From contig JAHBUX010000005.1 of assembly GCA_019637855.1 (NCBI GenBank), positions 124,001-188,000 of the forward strand: a stretch of DNA of 64,000 nt, given 5' to 3'. Shown one piece after another: positions 26,238 to 34,475 of the stretch. Every line of letters starts with the position of its first letter. Position 1 is the first letter of the stretch. The position numbers were made by a program, and so were the translations under genes. Origin of the DNA: Bdellovibrionales bacterium (lineage in GTDB: Bacteria; Bdellovibrionota; Bdellovibrionia; Bdellovibrionales; UBA1609). The notes below the pieces were generated by a model. It saw only the letters and a program-made list of their open reading frames with translations. It searched no databases and had not been told where the DNA came from.

Positions 26238-27002
26238 TTACCCTTGCTTGAGGCCTTTGGACAGAAACTTCTGTATCAGCTCGTTGTCGGACGTGTGAAA
26301 TACATCCGGCGTACCAGCCAATAACACGCTGCCCTTATTTAGCATAACGATATAGTCACTGATACGGAAAGCCGCGAAAAGGTCGTGGGACACCACTATG
26401 GACGTCGATCCAGCATGGTTTTTATGAGTCGAGGCAATGAGATCATCCACCACTTCGGTCAAAATCGGATCAAGACCGGTCGTTGGTTCGTCATAGAGGA
26501 GGATCTCGGGATCAAGGGCCAGAGCGCGCGCCAAGCCAACACGCTTGCGCATCCCACCGCTGAGTTCGGCGGGAAGTTTGTTGAAGTGCTTCGACTCAAG
26601 TCCGACAGACTCAAGTTTACGAGCGGCAATTTCTGCCCACTGCGAAGGTCGCATATCTTTGCGATGTTCACGCAGCGGGAACTCGACGTTTTCCATCACA
26701 GTCATATCGTCGAAAAGCGCCGCATTCTGAAACAAAACTCCAAGACGTGTGCGCATTTTTATCAATTCATCGAGGGACATCTTCCAAAGGTCATGGCCCA
26801 GCACTTCCAAACGCCCAGAGGTAGGCCGAATAAGGCCAAGGATATGCTTCAAAAGAACGCTCTTACCCGTGCCCGAGAAACCGATGATGCAGGTGATCTT
26901 CCCTTTGGGAATGTCCAGGTTGAGGCCGTTGAGAATGTACTCTTTGCCGTCGAACGTTTTGCGCAGATCGCGGATATGAACGGCGGCGTTGTGAGTGATC
27001 AT
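26238..27002 (-). CDS. mlaF: Phospholipid ABC transporter ATPase MlaF
   Basis: A 254-residue ABC ATPase. Walker A GFSGTGKS at 41-48, Q-loop in VLFQNAALF, signature LSGGMRKRVGLARAL at about 148-162, Walker B LLYDEPTTGLDP and the switch His in IVVSHD. The LSGGMRKR form and the neighbours mlaE and mlaD identify the MlaF/Ttg2A group, which energises lipid movement between inner and outer membrane. ATG overlaps the mlaE stop by 4 nt. MlaB, MlaC and MlaA are not encoded nearby. Confidence 0.92.
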   Translation of the reverse strand: MITHNAAVHIRDLRKTFDGKEYILNGLNLDIPKGKITCIIGFSGTGKSVLLKHILGLIRPTSGRLEVLGHDLWKMSLDELIKMRTRLGVLFQNAALFDDMTVMENVEFPLREHRKDMRPSQWAEIAARKLESVGLESKHFNKLPAELSGGMRKRVGLARALALDPEILLYDEPTTGLDPILTEVVDDLIASTHKNHAGSTSIVVSHDLFAAFRISDYIVMLNKGSVLLAGTPDVFHTSDNELIQKFLSKGLKQG

Positions 27003-27841
27003 TTCCAGCCCATGGCGACGTAATAAAAGCGAATGAAGTTGGTCATGAAGAAATTCAAAATGATGATCAGAACCATGCTGTTGACCACTCCCTGGTTGGT
27101 TGCCTCACCGACACCCTTGGCTCCACCGCTGGCCATAAAACCACGGTTCGTGCACACAGCGGCGAAAGTCACCCCGAATACAGCAGCCTTGATCAAGCCC
27201 TGATAGATGTCACCGGGATTTAACCACAGCGAAATCTTGTCCCAAAAAACCGCCTGGTCCAGTTTCAACACGTTGATGCACAAGAAGTGCGAGCCCATCA
27301 TGGCAATAAAATCAAAAATTGCACAAAGCAACGGCACTACAACCACCGCCGCAATGATGCGTGGAGCGACCAGATATTGCTTGGGATCAACGCCCATTAC
27401 TTCGAGCGCGTCAATTTGTTCAGAGACCCGCATTGTGCCGAGTCGCGCAGCCATAGCGCCGCCGGCTCGTGCCGCCACCAGAAGACCTGTGAGCACGGGT
27501 CCGAGCTCACGTGTAATCCCCATGCCCACCGTGGGGCCGACGAGGTTGGTGGCATTGACAAGATTGAAACCAAGATAGATTTGAAATGAAAGGGCCAAGC
27601 CGGTGAACACGCTGGTCATGGCTATAATCAACACTGATTTATTTCCGATAAATTCCATATGGCGCACGATCTCTTCGAAACGATACGGAGGCTTAAACGC
27701 TAAGCGTACCGATTCAGCGAAGAAGATGCAGCCACGACCGGCGTCGCAGAACAGCTCATAGATGTTTTGTCCGATACGAATGAAAAATCCATCGATGGCT
27801 TCATTCACTCGCTCGCGATTTCTTGTCCATACTTCGATCAT
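26999..27841 (-). CDS. mlaE: Phospholipid ABC transporter permease MlaE
   Basis: A 280-residue inner-membrane permease with about five to six membrane helices. Family hallmarks are GMGITRELGPVLTGLLVAARAGGAMAA (about 126-152), RVSEQIDALEVMGVDP (about 158-173) and the ending FFMTNFIRFYYVAMGW. It forms the membrane channel of the MlaEFD complex. The ATG overlaps the alr stop by 4 nt, which couples lipid-transporter translation to alanine racemase. Confidence 0.92.
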   Translation of the reverse strand: MIEVWTRNRERVNEAIDGFFIRIGQNIYELFCDAGRGCIFFAESVRLAFKPPYRFEEIVRHMEFIGNKSVLIIAMTSVFTGLALSFQIYLGFNLVNATNLVGPTVGMGITRELGPVLTGLLVAARAGGAMAARLGTMRVSEQIDALEVMGVDPKQYLVAPRIIAAVVVVPLLCAIFDFIAMMGSHFLCINVLKLDQAVFWDKISLWLNPGDIYQGLIKAAVFGVTFAAVCTNRGFMASGGAKGVGEATNQGVVNSMVLIIILNFFMTNFIRFYYVAMGWK

Positions 27842-28935
27842 ACGGCCTCTCGCGGTACTCGCCGGGAAATCGACGTTACAATTTCGTAGGCGATGGTGCC
27901 CACCTTGTCGGCGATGTCTTGAGCATGAATCGTCTCACGGCCCTGACGACCAAGCATAACGACGGGTTCACCCCGCTTGGCTTCGCCTTCTTTTTGCGCA
28001 TCGGTTAAGTCGATAAAGATGTAGTCCATGCAGACGCCGCCCACAACAGGAACTCTTTGCCCGCGAAACAACGCCTCGCCCTTATTGCCCAAATTGCGCA
28101 TGTACCCATCGGCGTAGCCCATGGGCAAAACGGCGATGGTGGATCGACGAGGTGCAGTCCACTGTCCCGAGTAGCCGACGTTTTCACCCTTCTCCACCTG
28201 ATGCAGGTCGACGATCTCGGTCGACCAGGTCAGCACCGGCTTTAACCCTTCGCCGGTCGCCCGGCCTTCGTAAGGCAAACCATACATGCCTATTCCGGGA
28301 CGCGCGCCAAACTCACGCGCTTTCTCTTTGAGGACTGCAAGACTGGCACTTTTGTGTAGATGTCGGAGGCCGGGAAGGCCGTGGCTCATGTCTTTGAAGC
28401 GAGTGATCTGTTGTGCAGTCGGTCCGCTGAGAGAGGCGGCATCCTCTCCATGCGTGAGATGTGTGCACACGCCTTCCACTTTCAGGAAGGAAAGCTCTTT
28501 GAGGCGCGCGTGCAGCCGCGGCAGATCCTGCTTGTCAAAACCCAGACGCTGCATCCCGGTATTCAGCTTGACGTGCACATTGACCTCTCGCGGGCTGACT
28601 TTTTGTAAGGCCTCCAGATCGCGAAAGCGGCCCACCACAGGCGTGAGATGATGCTCCATCATGATTTTCATGGCATCGGCCTCGAACGAGGCGAACACCA
28701 AGATCGGTAACTGCACACCGTTTTGGCGCAGACGCAAGCCCTCTTCGATCAAGGCCACACCGACAGCGTCGGCCTTCGCCTTTTCCGCCTCTTTGGCGAT
28801 CAGGATTTCATCATGACCATAGGCATTGGCCTTTACCATCGGGCAAAAGAAACCGCTTCCCGTCCAGCCCTTAAGCACGGCGAGGTTGTGTTGCAGTGCC
28901 GAGGTGTCGATGCGGACCTTTGTCGGCCGATACAT
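27838..28935 (-). CDS. alr: Alanine racemase
   Basis: A 365-residue PLP enzyme that interconverts L- and D-alanine. The PLP Lys is K35 in MVKANAYGH, the second catalytic residue Tyr is Y255 in VGYSGQW, and the substrate-binding segments THLTHGED, RPGIGMYG and MDYIFIDLTD are present. The D-Ala made here serves peptidoglycan and, given the dlt genes downstream in the same operon, could directly feed DltA. Its ATG overlaps the GGDEF stop by 1 nt (TAATG). Confidence 0.93.
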   Translation of the reverse strand: MYRPTKVRIDTSALQHNLAVLKGWTGSGFFCPMVKANAYGHDEILIAKEAEKAKADAVGVALIEEGLRLRQNGVQLPILVFASFEADAMKIMMEHHLTPVVGRFRDLEALQKVSPREVNVHVKLNTGMQRLGFDKQDLPRLHARLKELSFLKVEGVCTHLTHGEDAASLSGPTAQQITRFKDMSHGLPGLRHLHKSASLAVLKEKAREFGARPGIGMYGLPYEGRATGEGLKPVLTWSTEIVDLHQVEKGENVGYSGQWTAPRRSTIAVLPMGYADGYMRNLGNKGEALFRGQRVPVVGGVCMDYIFIDLTDAQKEGEAKRGEPVVMLGRQGRETIHAQDIADKVGTIAYEIVTSISRRVPREAV

Positions 28936-30455
28936 TAAACTGCGCCCTTCTCCTGAACTTCAAAGTCCGGAGTGAATCCATCGGGAGCCTGCGCCAGGCA
29001 GGTCTTGTTGCCTAGTTTGCGAATTTGAAAAAGAGCTTCATCGGCCGTTTGCTGCAGCTCTTCCGCATCACGCACAAAGCTGGGATATTCGCTCACACCA
29101 ATGGACACGGTAATATGAGGGAAAGCCGCCAGCACCTTGGCAAAGTCAGCGGACTCCAAAATTCGCCTTAGGCGCTCCGCCTTGATCGACGCCCCCTTTT
29201 TGCCGGTGTGCGGGAGCAAAATACCGAACTCGTCTACACCGGTGCGGCCGATGATGTCGTTCACGCGTGAGTATTTTTCGATAATCCGCGCAATCATCTT
29301 AAGAACCACATTCGCTTCATCCTGCCCAATTTGCGATACGATTTGACCGTAGGGATCCACCGCAATGAGCAGCAGCGAGACCGGCAGATTGGTGCGACGA
29401 GCGCGGCTGATCTCTTGCTGAATCTTACCGACGAAGTTGGGGCGGTTGAGTAGCTCCGTGGCGGGATCTTTCACGGCGGTAACATGCAGCCGTTTTTCCG
29501 ATTCGATCAGACTGAGAGCCTTAGTCAGCAGCATCAACCAGTCTTTCATCAGCCCAGTTGTTGAGCCGCCGGGGTCCGCTCGCAGAAAAACCACAATGCC
29601 GAGAACCTCGCCCAAGGCTTCGATCGGATGGGCAAAATAGTCCGCGGTGCCGAAAACCTCAGGCACCATCTCACTGAGCTCGCCTATGCTCATCGGGTCG
29701 CGCAGCTGTGAACTTTTAAATCCGGATTCGCTATCGTTGAAATTCATGCCTAAGCCGCTTAAGTCGGTCCCGTCCAAGCGTGCGGCCAGTGAAGCCAAGA
29801 GCACACGCCGATTGGCCACGTATTTAAAAAACACCGCGGGACACGAGCCTAAAGCGCTTGAGGACGCGTTCAGAAAGACGTCAATACAGTCGTCCATGGT
29901 TTTTTGCTGAAACAGCTTGCGAGCGTAGCTCATGTTCATATCGCCCGCATTCTCGTCGGATGGCGCAAACTTGGAGGCCGCGTCCGCGCTCCGATTCGCA
30001 GGCGTCGTTTGCACTTGCTGTTGTTGTGGGGGCGAGGATTGCAAACGTTCGTTCATGTACATGAAGTAATCACGCTCAGCCGCGCGGTCGAGCGCCCGCA
30101 TCAGTTCCACCGACGAGGCCAACGGGGTGTAAATCAAATCGTAAACGCCCTCTTCCAACAGAGGAACGACCGTCGCCCTCTCATCCAACGGAGTGAGCAG
30201 GAAAATATGGCTTTCGGGCAACTGCAGGGACACTTGCTTGATCGCCTTCTTCAAATCGAAGCGGTTCTCACTCGACTCAAAAAGCAGAAAGTGCGGCGGA
30301 TTCGACGGAAATTCGGAAAACGCCGCCGTCAGCTCGCTGAAACTCGCGACCATATAGCCGGCAAGCCCCAAAGATTCGGCAACACCCTCGAACCTTTTCA
30401 GGTCGCTGGCGATGAGATACACGGTAAAAGAGGTGCGAATCTCGTCGATCTTCAA
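28935..30455 (-). CDS. Pseudo-receiver GGDEF protein
   Basis: A 506-residue cytoplasmic protein. Residues 10-128 have the receiver fold pattern, but the phospho-acceptor Asp is replaced by Glu (E60 in FLLFES), the first acidic pocket reads SD (17-18) and the conserved Lys before the cis-Pro is Thr (T110-P111). A GAF-like middle domain lies at about 175-325. The GGDEF domain (about 325-495) has GVDEF at 406-410 in place of GGDEF and an RxxD product-inhibition site at 397-400. It may make c-di-GMP or only bind it. It overlaps the kinase-like gene by 4 nt and alr by 1 nt. Confidence 0.8.
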   Translation of the reverse strand: MKIDEIRTSFTVYLIASDLKRFEGVAESLGLAGYMVASFSELTAAFSEFPSNPPHFLLFESSENRFDLKKAIKQVSLQLPESHIFLLTPLDERATVVPLLEEGVYDLIYTPLASSVELMRALDRAAERDYFMYMNERLQSSPPQQQQVQTTPANRSADAASKFAPSDENAGDMNMSYARKLFQQKTMDDCIDVFLNASSSALGSCPAVFFKYVANRRVLLASLAARLDGTDLSGLGMNFNDSESGFKSSQLRDPMSIGELSEMVPEVFGTADYFAHPIEALGEVLGIVVFLRADPGGSTTGLMKDWLMLLTKALSLIESEKRLHVTAVKDPATELLNRPNFVGKIQQEISRARRTNLPVSLLLIAVDPYGQIVSQIGQDEANVVLKMIARIIEKYSRVNDIIGRTGVDEFGILLPHTGKKGASIKAERLRRILESADFAKVLAAFPHITVSIGVSEYPSFVRDAEELQQTADEALFQIRKLGNKTCLAQAPDGFTPDFEVQEKGAV

Positions 30456-32146
30456 TCCAATGTCCTTACTACCGGTTTACGAATGGGCACATCCGGCCAA
30501 TTGGTGCGGCTCACGGGAACAGAAGCAAACTCTTCGCTATCAAGCGAGTCATCCTCGAACAGATCCAGAACCGGTTCTTGCTCCGTCGGCGTCTCCGCCT
30601 GCGTCTCGGCAACGGCGCCCTTCTCTAACGGCCAATCGATCTCGACGCGCACACCGCCGTCGGTACGATTGCGCACCTCCACGATGCCTTCCAGTTCCTC
30701 TACCACGCGACGAACCACGTTCAAACCTAAACCGCGGGCCACGCCTTGTGAATCTTTGGTGGAGAAGAACGGATCGAACACCTTCTTCACATCCGGCGCG
30801 GCGATTCCGCAACCCGTGTCTTCAATCGTAAGATTCGCGCGCTTACCCATACGTTGTGCCCGAATCGTGAGCTGGCGGTCCTGGCTTTCGCTCATGGCTT
30901 CAACGGCGTTTTTCAACACCTCTTCAATGGCCGTTTGCATCTGTAAGACGTCCGCGTCGACCTCCACCTCATCAAGACCTACGCGGTTGACGCTGATTCC
31001 GTTCTCTTTGATGCGCGCATCAAGTGAACGCAAAGCTGCGGAAATGATCTTGCCCAGCGGTGTTTTCGGAGGCGGCGCGGGCTCACCCACAGTCGCCTCA
31101 GTCGCGGCTTCCAGAAAGCTCACATCCGGAAGTTCAGCCGAAGGAATCACCAAATCAGGAGCCGGCGGCGGTGTCGCCATCGGCAATGCCGCAGTGGGAA
31201 GCGACACCCCGTCGTTGATCTGGCGCCGCATTTTTTCGACCAACTCTTCGGTTTGCGCCAATTGCAAGAACAGCGGGCGAATCATGCTGCTGAATAAAAA
31301 CCAGTTCAAACCAATAGCACCGACGGCGCACAACAGGAGATAGATCCAGGACTGAACAGCCGCAGCTCGGGTCAAGGGCGGCTTGGTTTCAATAGAAGCG
31401 AAGAGATTGCTATCGCTCAAACGCGTCGCCACACCTAAAAGAGGAATGCCCTTTTCACTCTTCCATTCTTGGCGCACACTGAGCGCGTCGCCATCCAGGA
31501 TTTCACTCACAAGGGGCTCGCGCTTCAGCGAAGCGCCCAAGTATGCCGGATGGCCCAGTGCCACCGCAAAACCTTGGCTATCAAACACGCGCACGTCACG
31601 CGCCTGATCCGCCGCAAAAGTTAAACCAAACTGCGAAGCTGGGAAAATCCCAACACCCAACATCGGCGTGTTGCTGGGACGACGCACAGGCACTAACAAG
31701 GCGAAGTACGGCGTGCCTTCCACATCGGCCACTTTGGCGAAGAACGCATCTTCGTTGGCGATTTTCGAGAGCGGCCAACCGCCCATCCACTCCCGCAGAT
31801 TGGCGGTTTCAAACCGGTCTTTCATTTTGGACGACTGCCACAGGATTTTCCATTGCGAAGAATCCCACTCAAGCAGCGCCGAGCTCACGAACGGCGAGTC
31901 CTGAAAGGCGCGGGTCACGTGATCGTTACCTTCGGCCTTCAGCACATCGAGGAGGCGGAATTTCATGGCGTTGGTCGACGCCTTCACGGCGCTAGACAGC
32001 ACAATCAGCTCTTGCTCGAGACTCGAACGCAACTGCCTTTCGGCCAGTTCCGCCTGCTTGGGAATCGTACGTAGACCCCAAATCAGCGTGAGGGCCACAA
32101 TGGCCAGTGAGCTGTATACGAACAGGCGAATGTTCTGCTTGTGCAT
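30452..32146 (-). CDS. Histidine-kinase-like membrane protein without phosphoacceptor His
   Basis: A 564-residue protein from ATG 32146, chosen because AAGGAAGGAAATCA precedes it; an upstream TTG at 32176 would swallow that site. Membrane helices at about 7-25 and 268-287 enclose a periplasmic sensor of about 240 residues. The cytoplasmic part has a Pro-rich linker (320-365) and an HATPase domain (about 365-515) with the N box EEVLKNAVEAM, G1 DTGCGI and G2 GLGLN. No histidine occurs after the periplasmic domain (the last is near residue 199), and no dimerisation H-box is seen, so classical autophosphorylation is impossible. It is first in the long operon. Confidence 0.8.
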   Translation of the reverse strand: MHKQNIRLFVYSSLAIVALTLIWGLRTIPKQAELAERQLRSSLEQELIVLSSAVKASTNAMKFRLLDVLKAEGNDHVTRAFQDSPFVSSALLEWDSSQWKILWQSSKMKDRFETANLREWMGGWPLSKIANEDAFFAKVADVEGTPYFALLVPVRRPSNTPMLGVGIFPASQFGLTFAADQARDVRVFDSQGFAVALGHPAYLGASLKREPLVSEILDGDALSVRQEWKSEKGIPLLGVATRLSDSNLFASIETKPPLTRAAAVQSWIYLLLCAVGAIGLNWFLFSSMIRPLFLQLAQTEELVEKMRRQINDGVSLPTAALPMATPPPAPDLVIPSAELPDVSFLEAATEATVGEPAPPPKTPLGKIISAALRSLDARIKENGISVNRVGLDEVEVDADVLQMQTAIEEVLKNAVEAMSESQDRQLTIRAQRMGKRANLTIEDTGCGIAAPDVKKVFDPFFSTKDSQGVARGLGLNVVRRVVEELEGIVEVRNRTDGGVRVEIDWPLEKGAVAETQAETPTEQEPVLDLFEDDSLDSEEFASVPVSRTNWPDVPIRKPVVRTLD

Positions 32147-32188
32147 TGATTTCCTTCCTTGGAAATTTACCCGCAAATCCCTGACTTT

Positions 32189-32217
32189 ATTCTAGGTTTA
32201 CTTTAGGCCAGTTCCAA
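32189..32217 (-). promoter_or_regulatory. Candidate sigma-70 promoter of the signalling-alr-mla-dlt operon
   Basis: On the minus strand TTGGAA and TAGAAT are separated by exactly 17 nt, and the -10 box lies 43 nt before the ATG at 32146. The fit is 4 of 6 at -35 and 5 of 6 at -10. No other promoter-like gap longer than about 60 nt exists downstream until the operon passes purH, so this may drive about 13-16 kb. Identified by eye only. Confidence 0.4.
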
Positions 32218-32262
32218 CAGAGATTTTCATTTGAGCACCGCATATGTTAGTACTCCTGCACG

Positions 32263-33822
32263 ATGGACACTCAGGCTCTGGTTTTAGGTTCAGGTTTGGC
32301 GGGGCTGGTACTGGCACTTAAGGTGGCGGACCAGGCTAAAGTCCTGTTGTGTACGAAAACGGATCTGAAGACCACCAACTCGGCCATGGCCCAGGGTGGA
32401 ATCGCCGCCGTGATGTCGGATGAGGATTCCTTCGAACGTCATATCGAAGACACCTTGATCGCCGGCGCGGGCTTATGCAACCCCGAGATCGTGCGTGCCG
32501 TCATCGAGCAGGGACCGGCGCGCATCCAGGATTTGATCCACTGGGGCGTGAAGTTCGATCTGGACGAGAGCTCACGCATCGCGCTCACCCGTGAAGGTGG
32601 TCACTCGGTGCGCCGGATTCTTCATATCGCTGATCATACAGGCCAAGAGGTGCACGCCGAGCTGCTGAAACGCGTACTGGGACATCCGAATATCCAAGTT
32701 TTGGAGAATCACTACGCCATCGATCTTATACTGAATCACCATGTGAATCCCCGCGCTGTTGGCGAGCGGCGCTGCCTAGGCGCTTATCTCTTGAATCGCG
32801 AAAGCGGTAAAGTTTCCGCCGTTTTGAGTCAGGCGACTTTTTTGGCCACTGGCGGGGCAGGTAAAGTTTATTTATATACATCCAATTGGAGTGGCGCGAC
32901 CGGCGACGGCATCGCCATGGCTTATCGGGCCGGGGCGCGGGTGGCTGACCTTGAGTTTATGCAGTTTCACCCAACCTGTTTGTATCACCCCCAGTCGCGC
33001 AATTTCCTTATCACCGAGGCCCTGCGTGGCGAAGGTGGAGAATTGGTAGATCGCGCCGGCAATGCCTTTATGAAAAAATACCACCCGCTGGGCAGCCTCG
33101 CTCCTCGTGATATCGTAGCCCGCGGAATCGACGCCGAGATGAAGCGCACGGGCGCCGAATGCGTGTATCTCGATATCCGTTCACAACCGCGTGCGTTTTT
33201 AGAAAAGCGCTTCCCACAGATTTATGGCCGCTGCCTTGAGCTCGGCATCGACATGGCCACTCAGCCTATTCCGGTTGTTCCGGCCGCTCACTATCTTTGC
33301 GGAGGCGTGCTTACGGGTTTGGATGGGCAGACGGACGTGGCTGGTTTGTATGCCCTGGGCGAGACCGCATGCACGGGGTTGCACGGCGCCAACCGCTTGG
33401 CTTCGAACTCTTTGCTCGAGTGTTTAGTCATTTCCCATTGGGCAGCCGAGCGCTTTTTGCGAGCACCGCAGATCGACCTGCCGTTAAGCGTCCCCGATCT
33501 GCCACAATCGCACCTAGAAAACGCCGATGAGATGATTGTGATTCATCACATGTGGGACGAGATCCGCCGCTTGATGTGGAATTATGTCGGCATTGTACGC
33601 ACGGACCGCCGTTTGCATCGGGCACAGCATCGGCTAGAGAATATTCAGCGCGAGATTGGCGAGTACTACTCATCGTTCAAAACGCATTCGGACATTGAAG
33701 AGTTGCGTAACATCGCGCTGGTGGCCGAGCTCACAGTGAAATGCGCTTTGGCGCGCAAAGAGTCACGCGGCATCCACTACAATCTCGACTATCCAGAAGT
33801 GCCGATCGAAACCCGCGCCTAG
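32263..33822 (+). CDS. nadB: L-aspartate oxidase
   Basis: A 519-residue FAD enzyme for the first step of NAD synthesis from aspartate (to iminoaspartate). Visible motifs: FAD-binding GSGLAGLVLALK near the N-terminus, TNSAMAQGGIAAV, the substrate region REGGHSVRRILH, EFMQFHPT, ITEALRGEGG, and ALGETACTGLHGANRLASNSLLE. The C-terminal helical domain ends near residue 515. nadA and nadC are not nearby. It is divergent from the kinase-like gene and its end overlaps the convergent HNH gene by 4 nt. Confidence 0.93.
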   Translation: MDTQALVLGSGLAGLVLALKVADQAKVLLCTKTDLKTTNSAMAQGGIAAVMSDEDSFERHIEDTLIAGAGLCNPEIVRAVIEQGPARIQDLIHWGVKFDLDESSRIALTREGGHSVRRILHIADHTGQEVHAELLKRVLGHPNIQVLENHYAIDLILNHHVNPRAVGERRCLGAYLLNRESGKVSAVLSQATFLATGGAGKVYLYTSNWSGATGDGIAMAYRAGARVADLEFMQFHPTCLYHPQSRNFLITEALRGEGGELVDRAGNAFMKKYHPLGSLAPRDIVARGIDAEMKRTGAECVYLDIRSQPRAFLEKRFPQIYGRCLELGIDMATQPIPVVPAAHYLCGGVLTGLDGQTDVAGLYALGETACTGLHGANRLASNSLLECLVISHWAAERFLRAPQIDLPLSVPDLPQSHLENADEMIVIHHMWDEIRRLMWNYVGIVRTDRRLHRAQHRLENIQREIGEYYSSFKTHSDIEELRNIALVAELTVKCALARKESRGIHYNLDYPEVPIETRA

Positions 33823-34298
33823 AGAGCTTCGATTTCGGCTTCGATGGCGGGAGCTTCAGCCAAATTGTGCTTAGCACGTAAGATAAGCTCCACCGCGCGA
33901 GCCTGGCGCAGGCGACCGGCGGCCATTTTTTCGCACGCTAAACCTTCTAAGCGATCGGTGATTTCGTACACAGTTCTGTGTTGCGGCCACAGATTGTCTT
34001 TTTGATTGCTGCCGCCAGCACACAGAGGAATCAAGTGATCAATTTTAAACTGGCCGCGATCGCCACGCTGAATGTCCCAACCATGCTCATTGTAAGTTTC
34101 GATGACTTGCCACTTCTCGCTCTTGCTGACATTGCGCTTGCAGTACGGAATACGTTGAGGATAACGGCGGCTATCCGGCCTTCCACATAACGACCCGGGC
34201 GTGAGTTTGTCGTCAGGAGTGGTCGGATAGTAAGAAGCGGCAAACAACGGACCAGAAACAAATATCAAAAGCGATACGCAAAACGCCGCAAACTTCAT
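33819..34298 (-). CDS. Secreted HNH-type endonuclease
   Basis: A 159-residue protein with a signal peptide (about 1-20, ending LFAASY). The core at about 85-112 has IDHLIPLCAGGSNQKDN followed by LWPQH, the pattern of HNH nucleases (Asp-His, then Gly-Gly-Ser-Asn and Asn). Two Cys pairs (around CGRP, YCKR, LCAGG and LACEK) could form disulphides, as expected outside the cytoplasm. A secreted nuclease could digest prey or environmental DNA; that use is inference from location and presumed lifestyle. Confidence 0.75.
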   Translation of the reverse strand: MKFAAFCVSLLIFVSGPLFAASYYPTTPDDKLTPGSLCGRPDSRRYPQRIPYCKRNVSKSEKWQVIETYNEHGWDIQRGDRGQFKIDHLIPLCAGGSNQKDNLWPQHRTVYEITDRLEGLACEKMAAGRLRQARAVELILRAKHNLAEAPAIEAEIEAL

Positions 34299-34354
34299 TC
34301 GAACTCCCCCCAGAGTTAAAAATCAATGAAGGTCCGATGCTATCCCAGGAAACA

Positions 34355-34375
34355 GAAAGGTACCAGCTTCCTTTC
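34355..34375 (+). repeat. Inverted repeat left of RAYT 1
   Basis: A 21-nt imperfect hairpin with arms GAAAGG and CCTTTC around TACCAGCTT. It matches the reverse complement of 35143-35163 at 20 of 21 positions. The pair brackets the RAYT gene at 34476-35111. Confidence 0.75.
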
Positions 34376-34475
34376 CGATATTCGGGCAGTGAAAACGCCG
34401 GCCGGACAATGGAGGTCGTTATCTCTGCATCAAATGCATTACGCCGTTGCCACAAACTTTGCACAACCGTTAAGC

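Noticed and set aside
29904-31343. A 479-codon plus-strand frame opposite the GGDEF and kinase-like genes
   Set aside because: It runs antisense to two genes with clear domain motifs, has low-complexity Ser/Thr/Arg composition and no recognisable domain; it is a by-product of codon use on the other strand.
34326-34475. N-terminal extension of RAYT 1 from an ATG at 34326
   Set aside because: It would run through the left inverted repeat, and the family N-terminus (MPRKLYL) begins at 34476.
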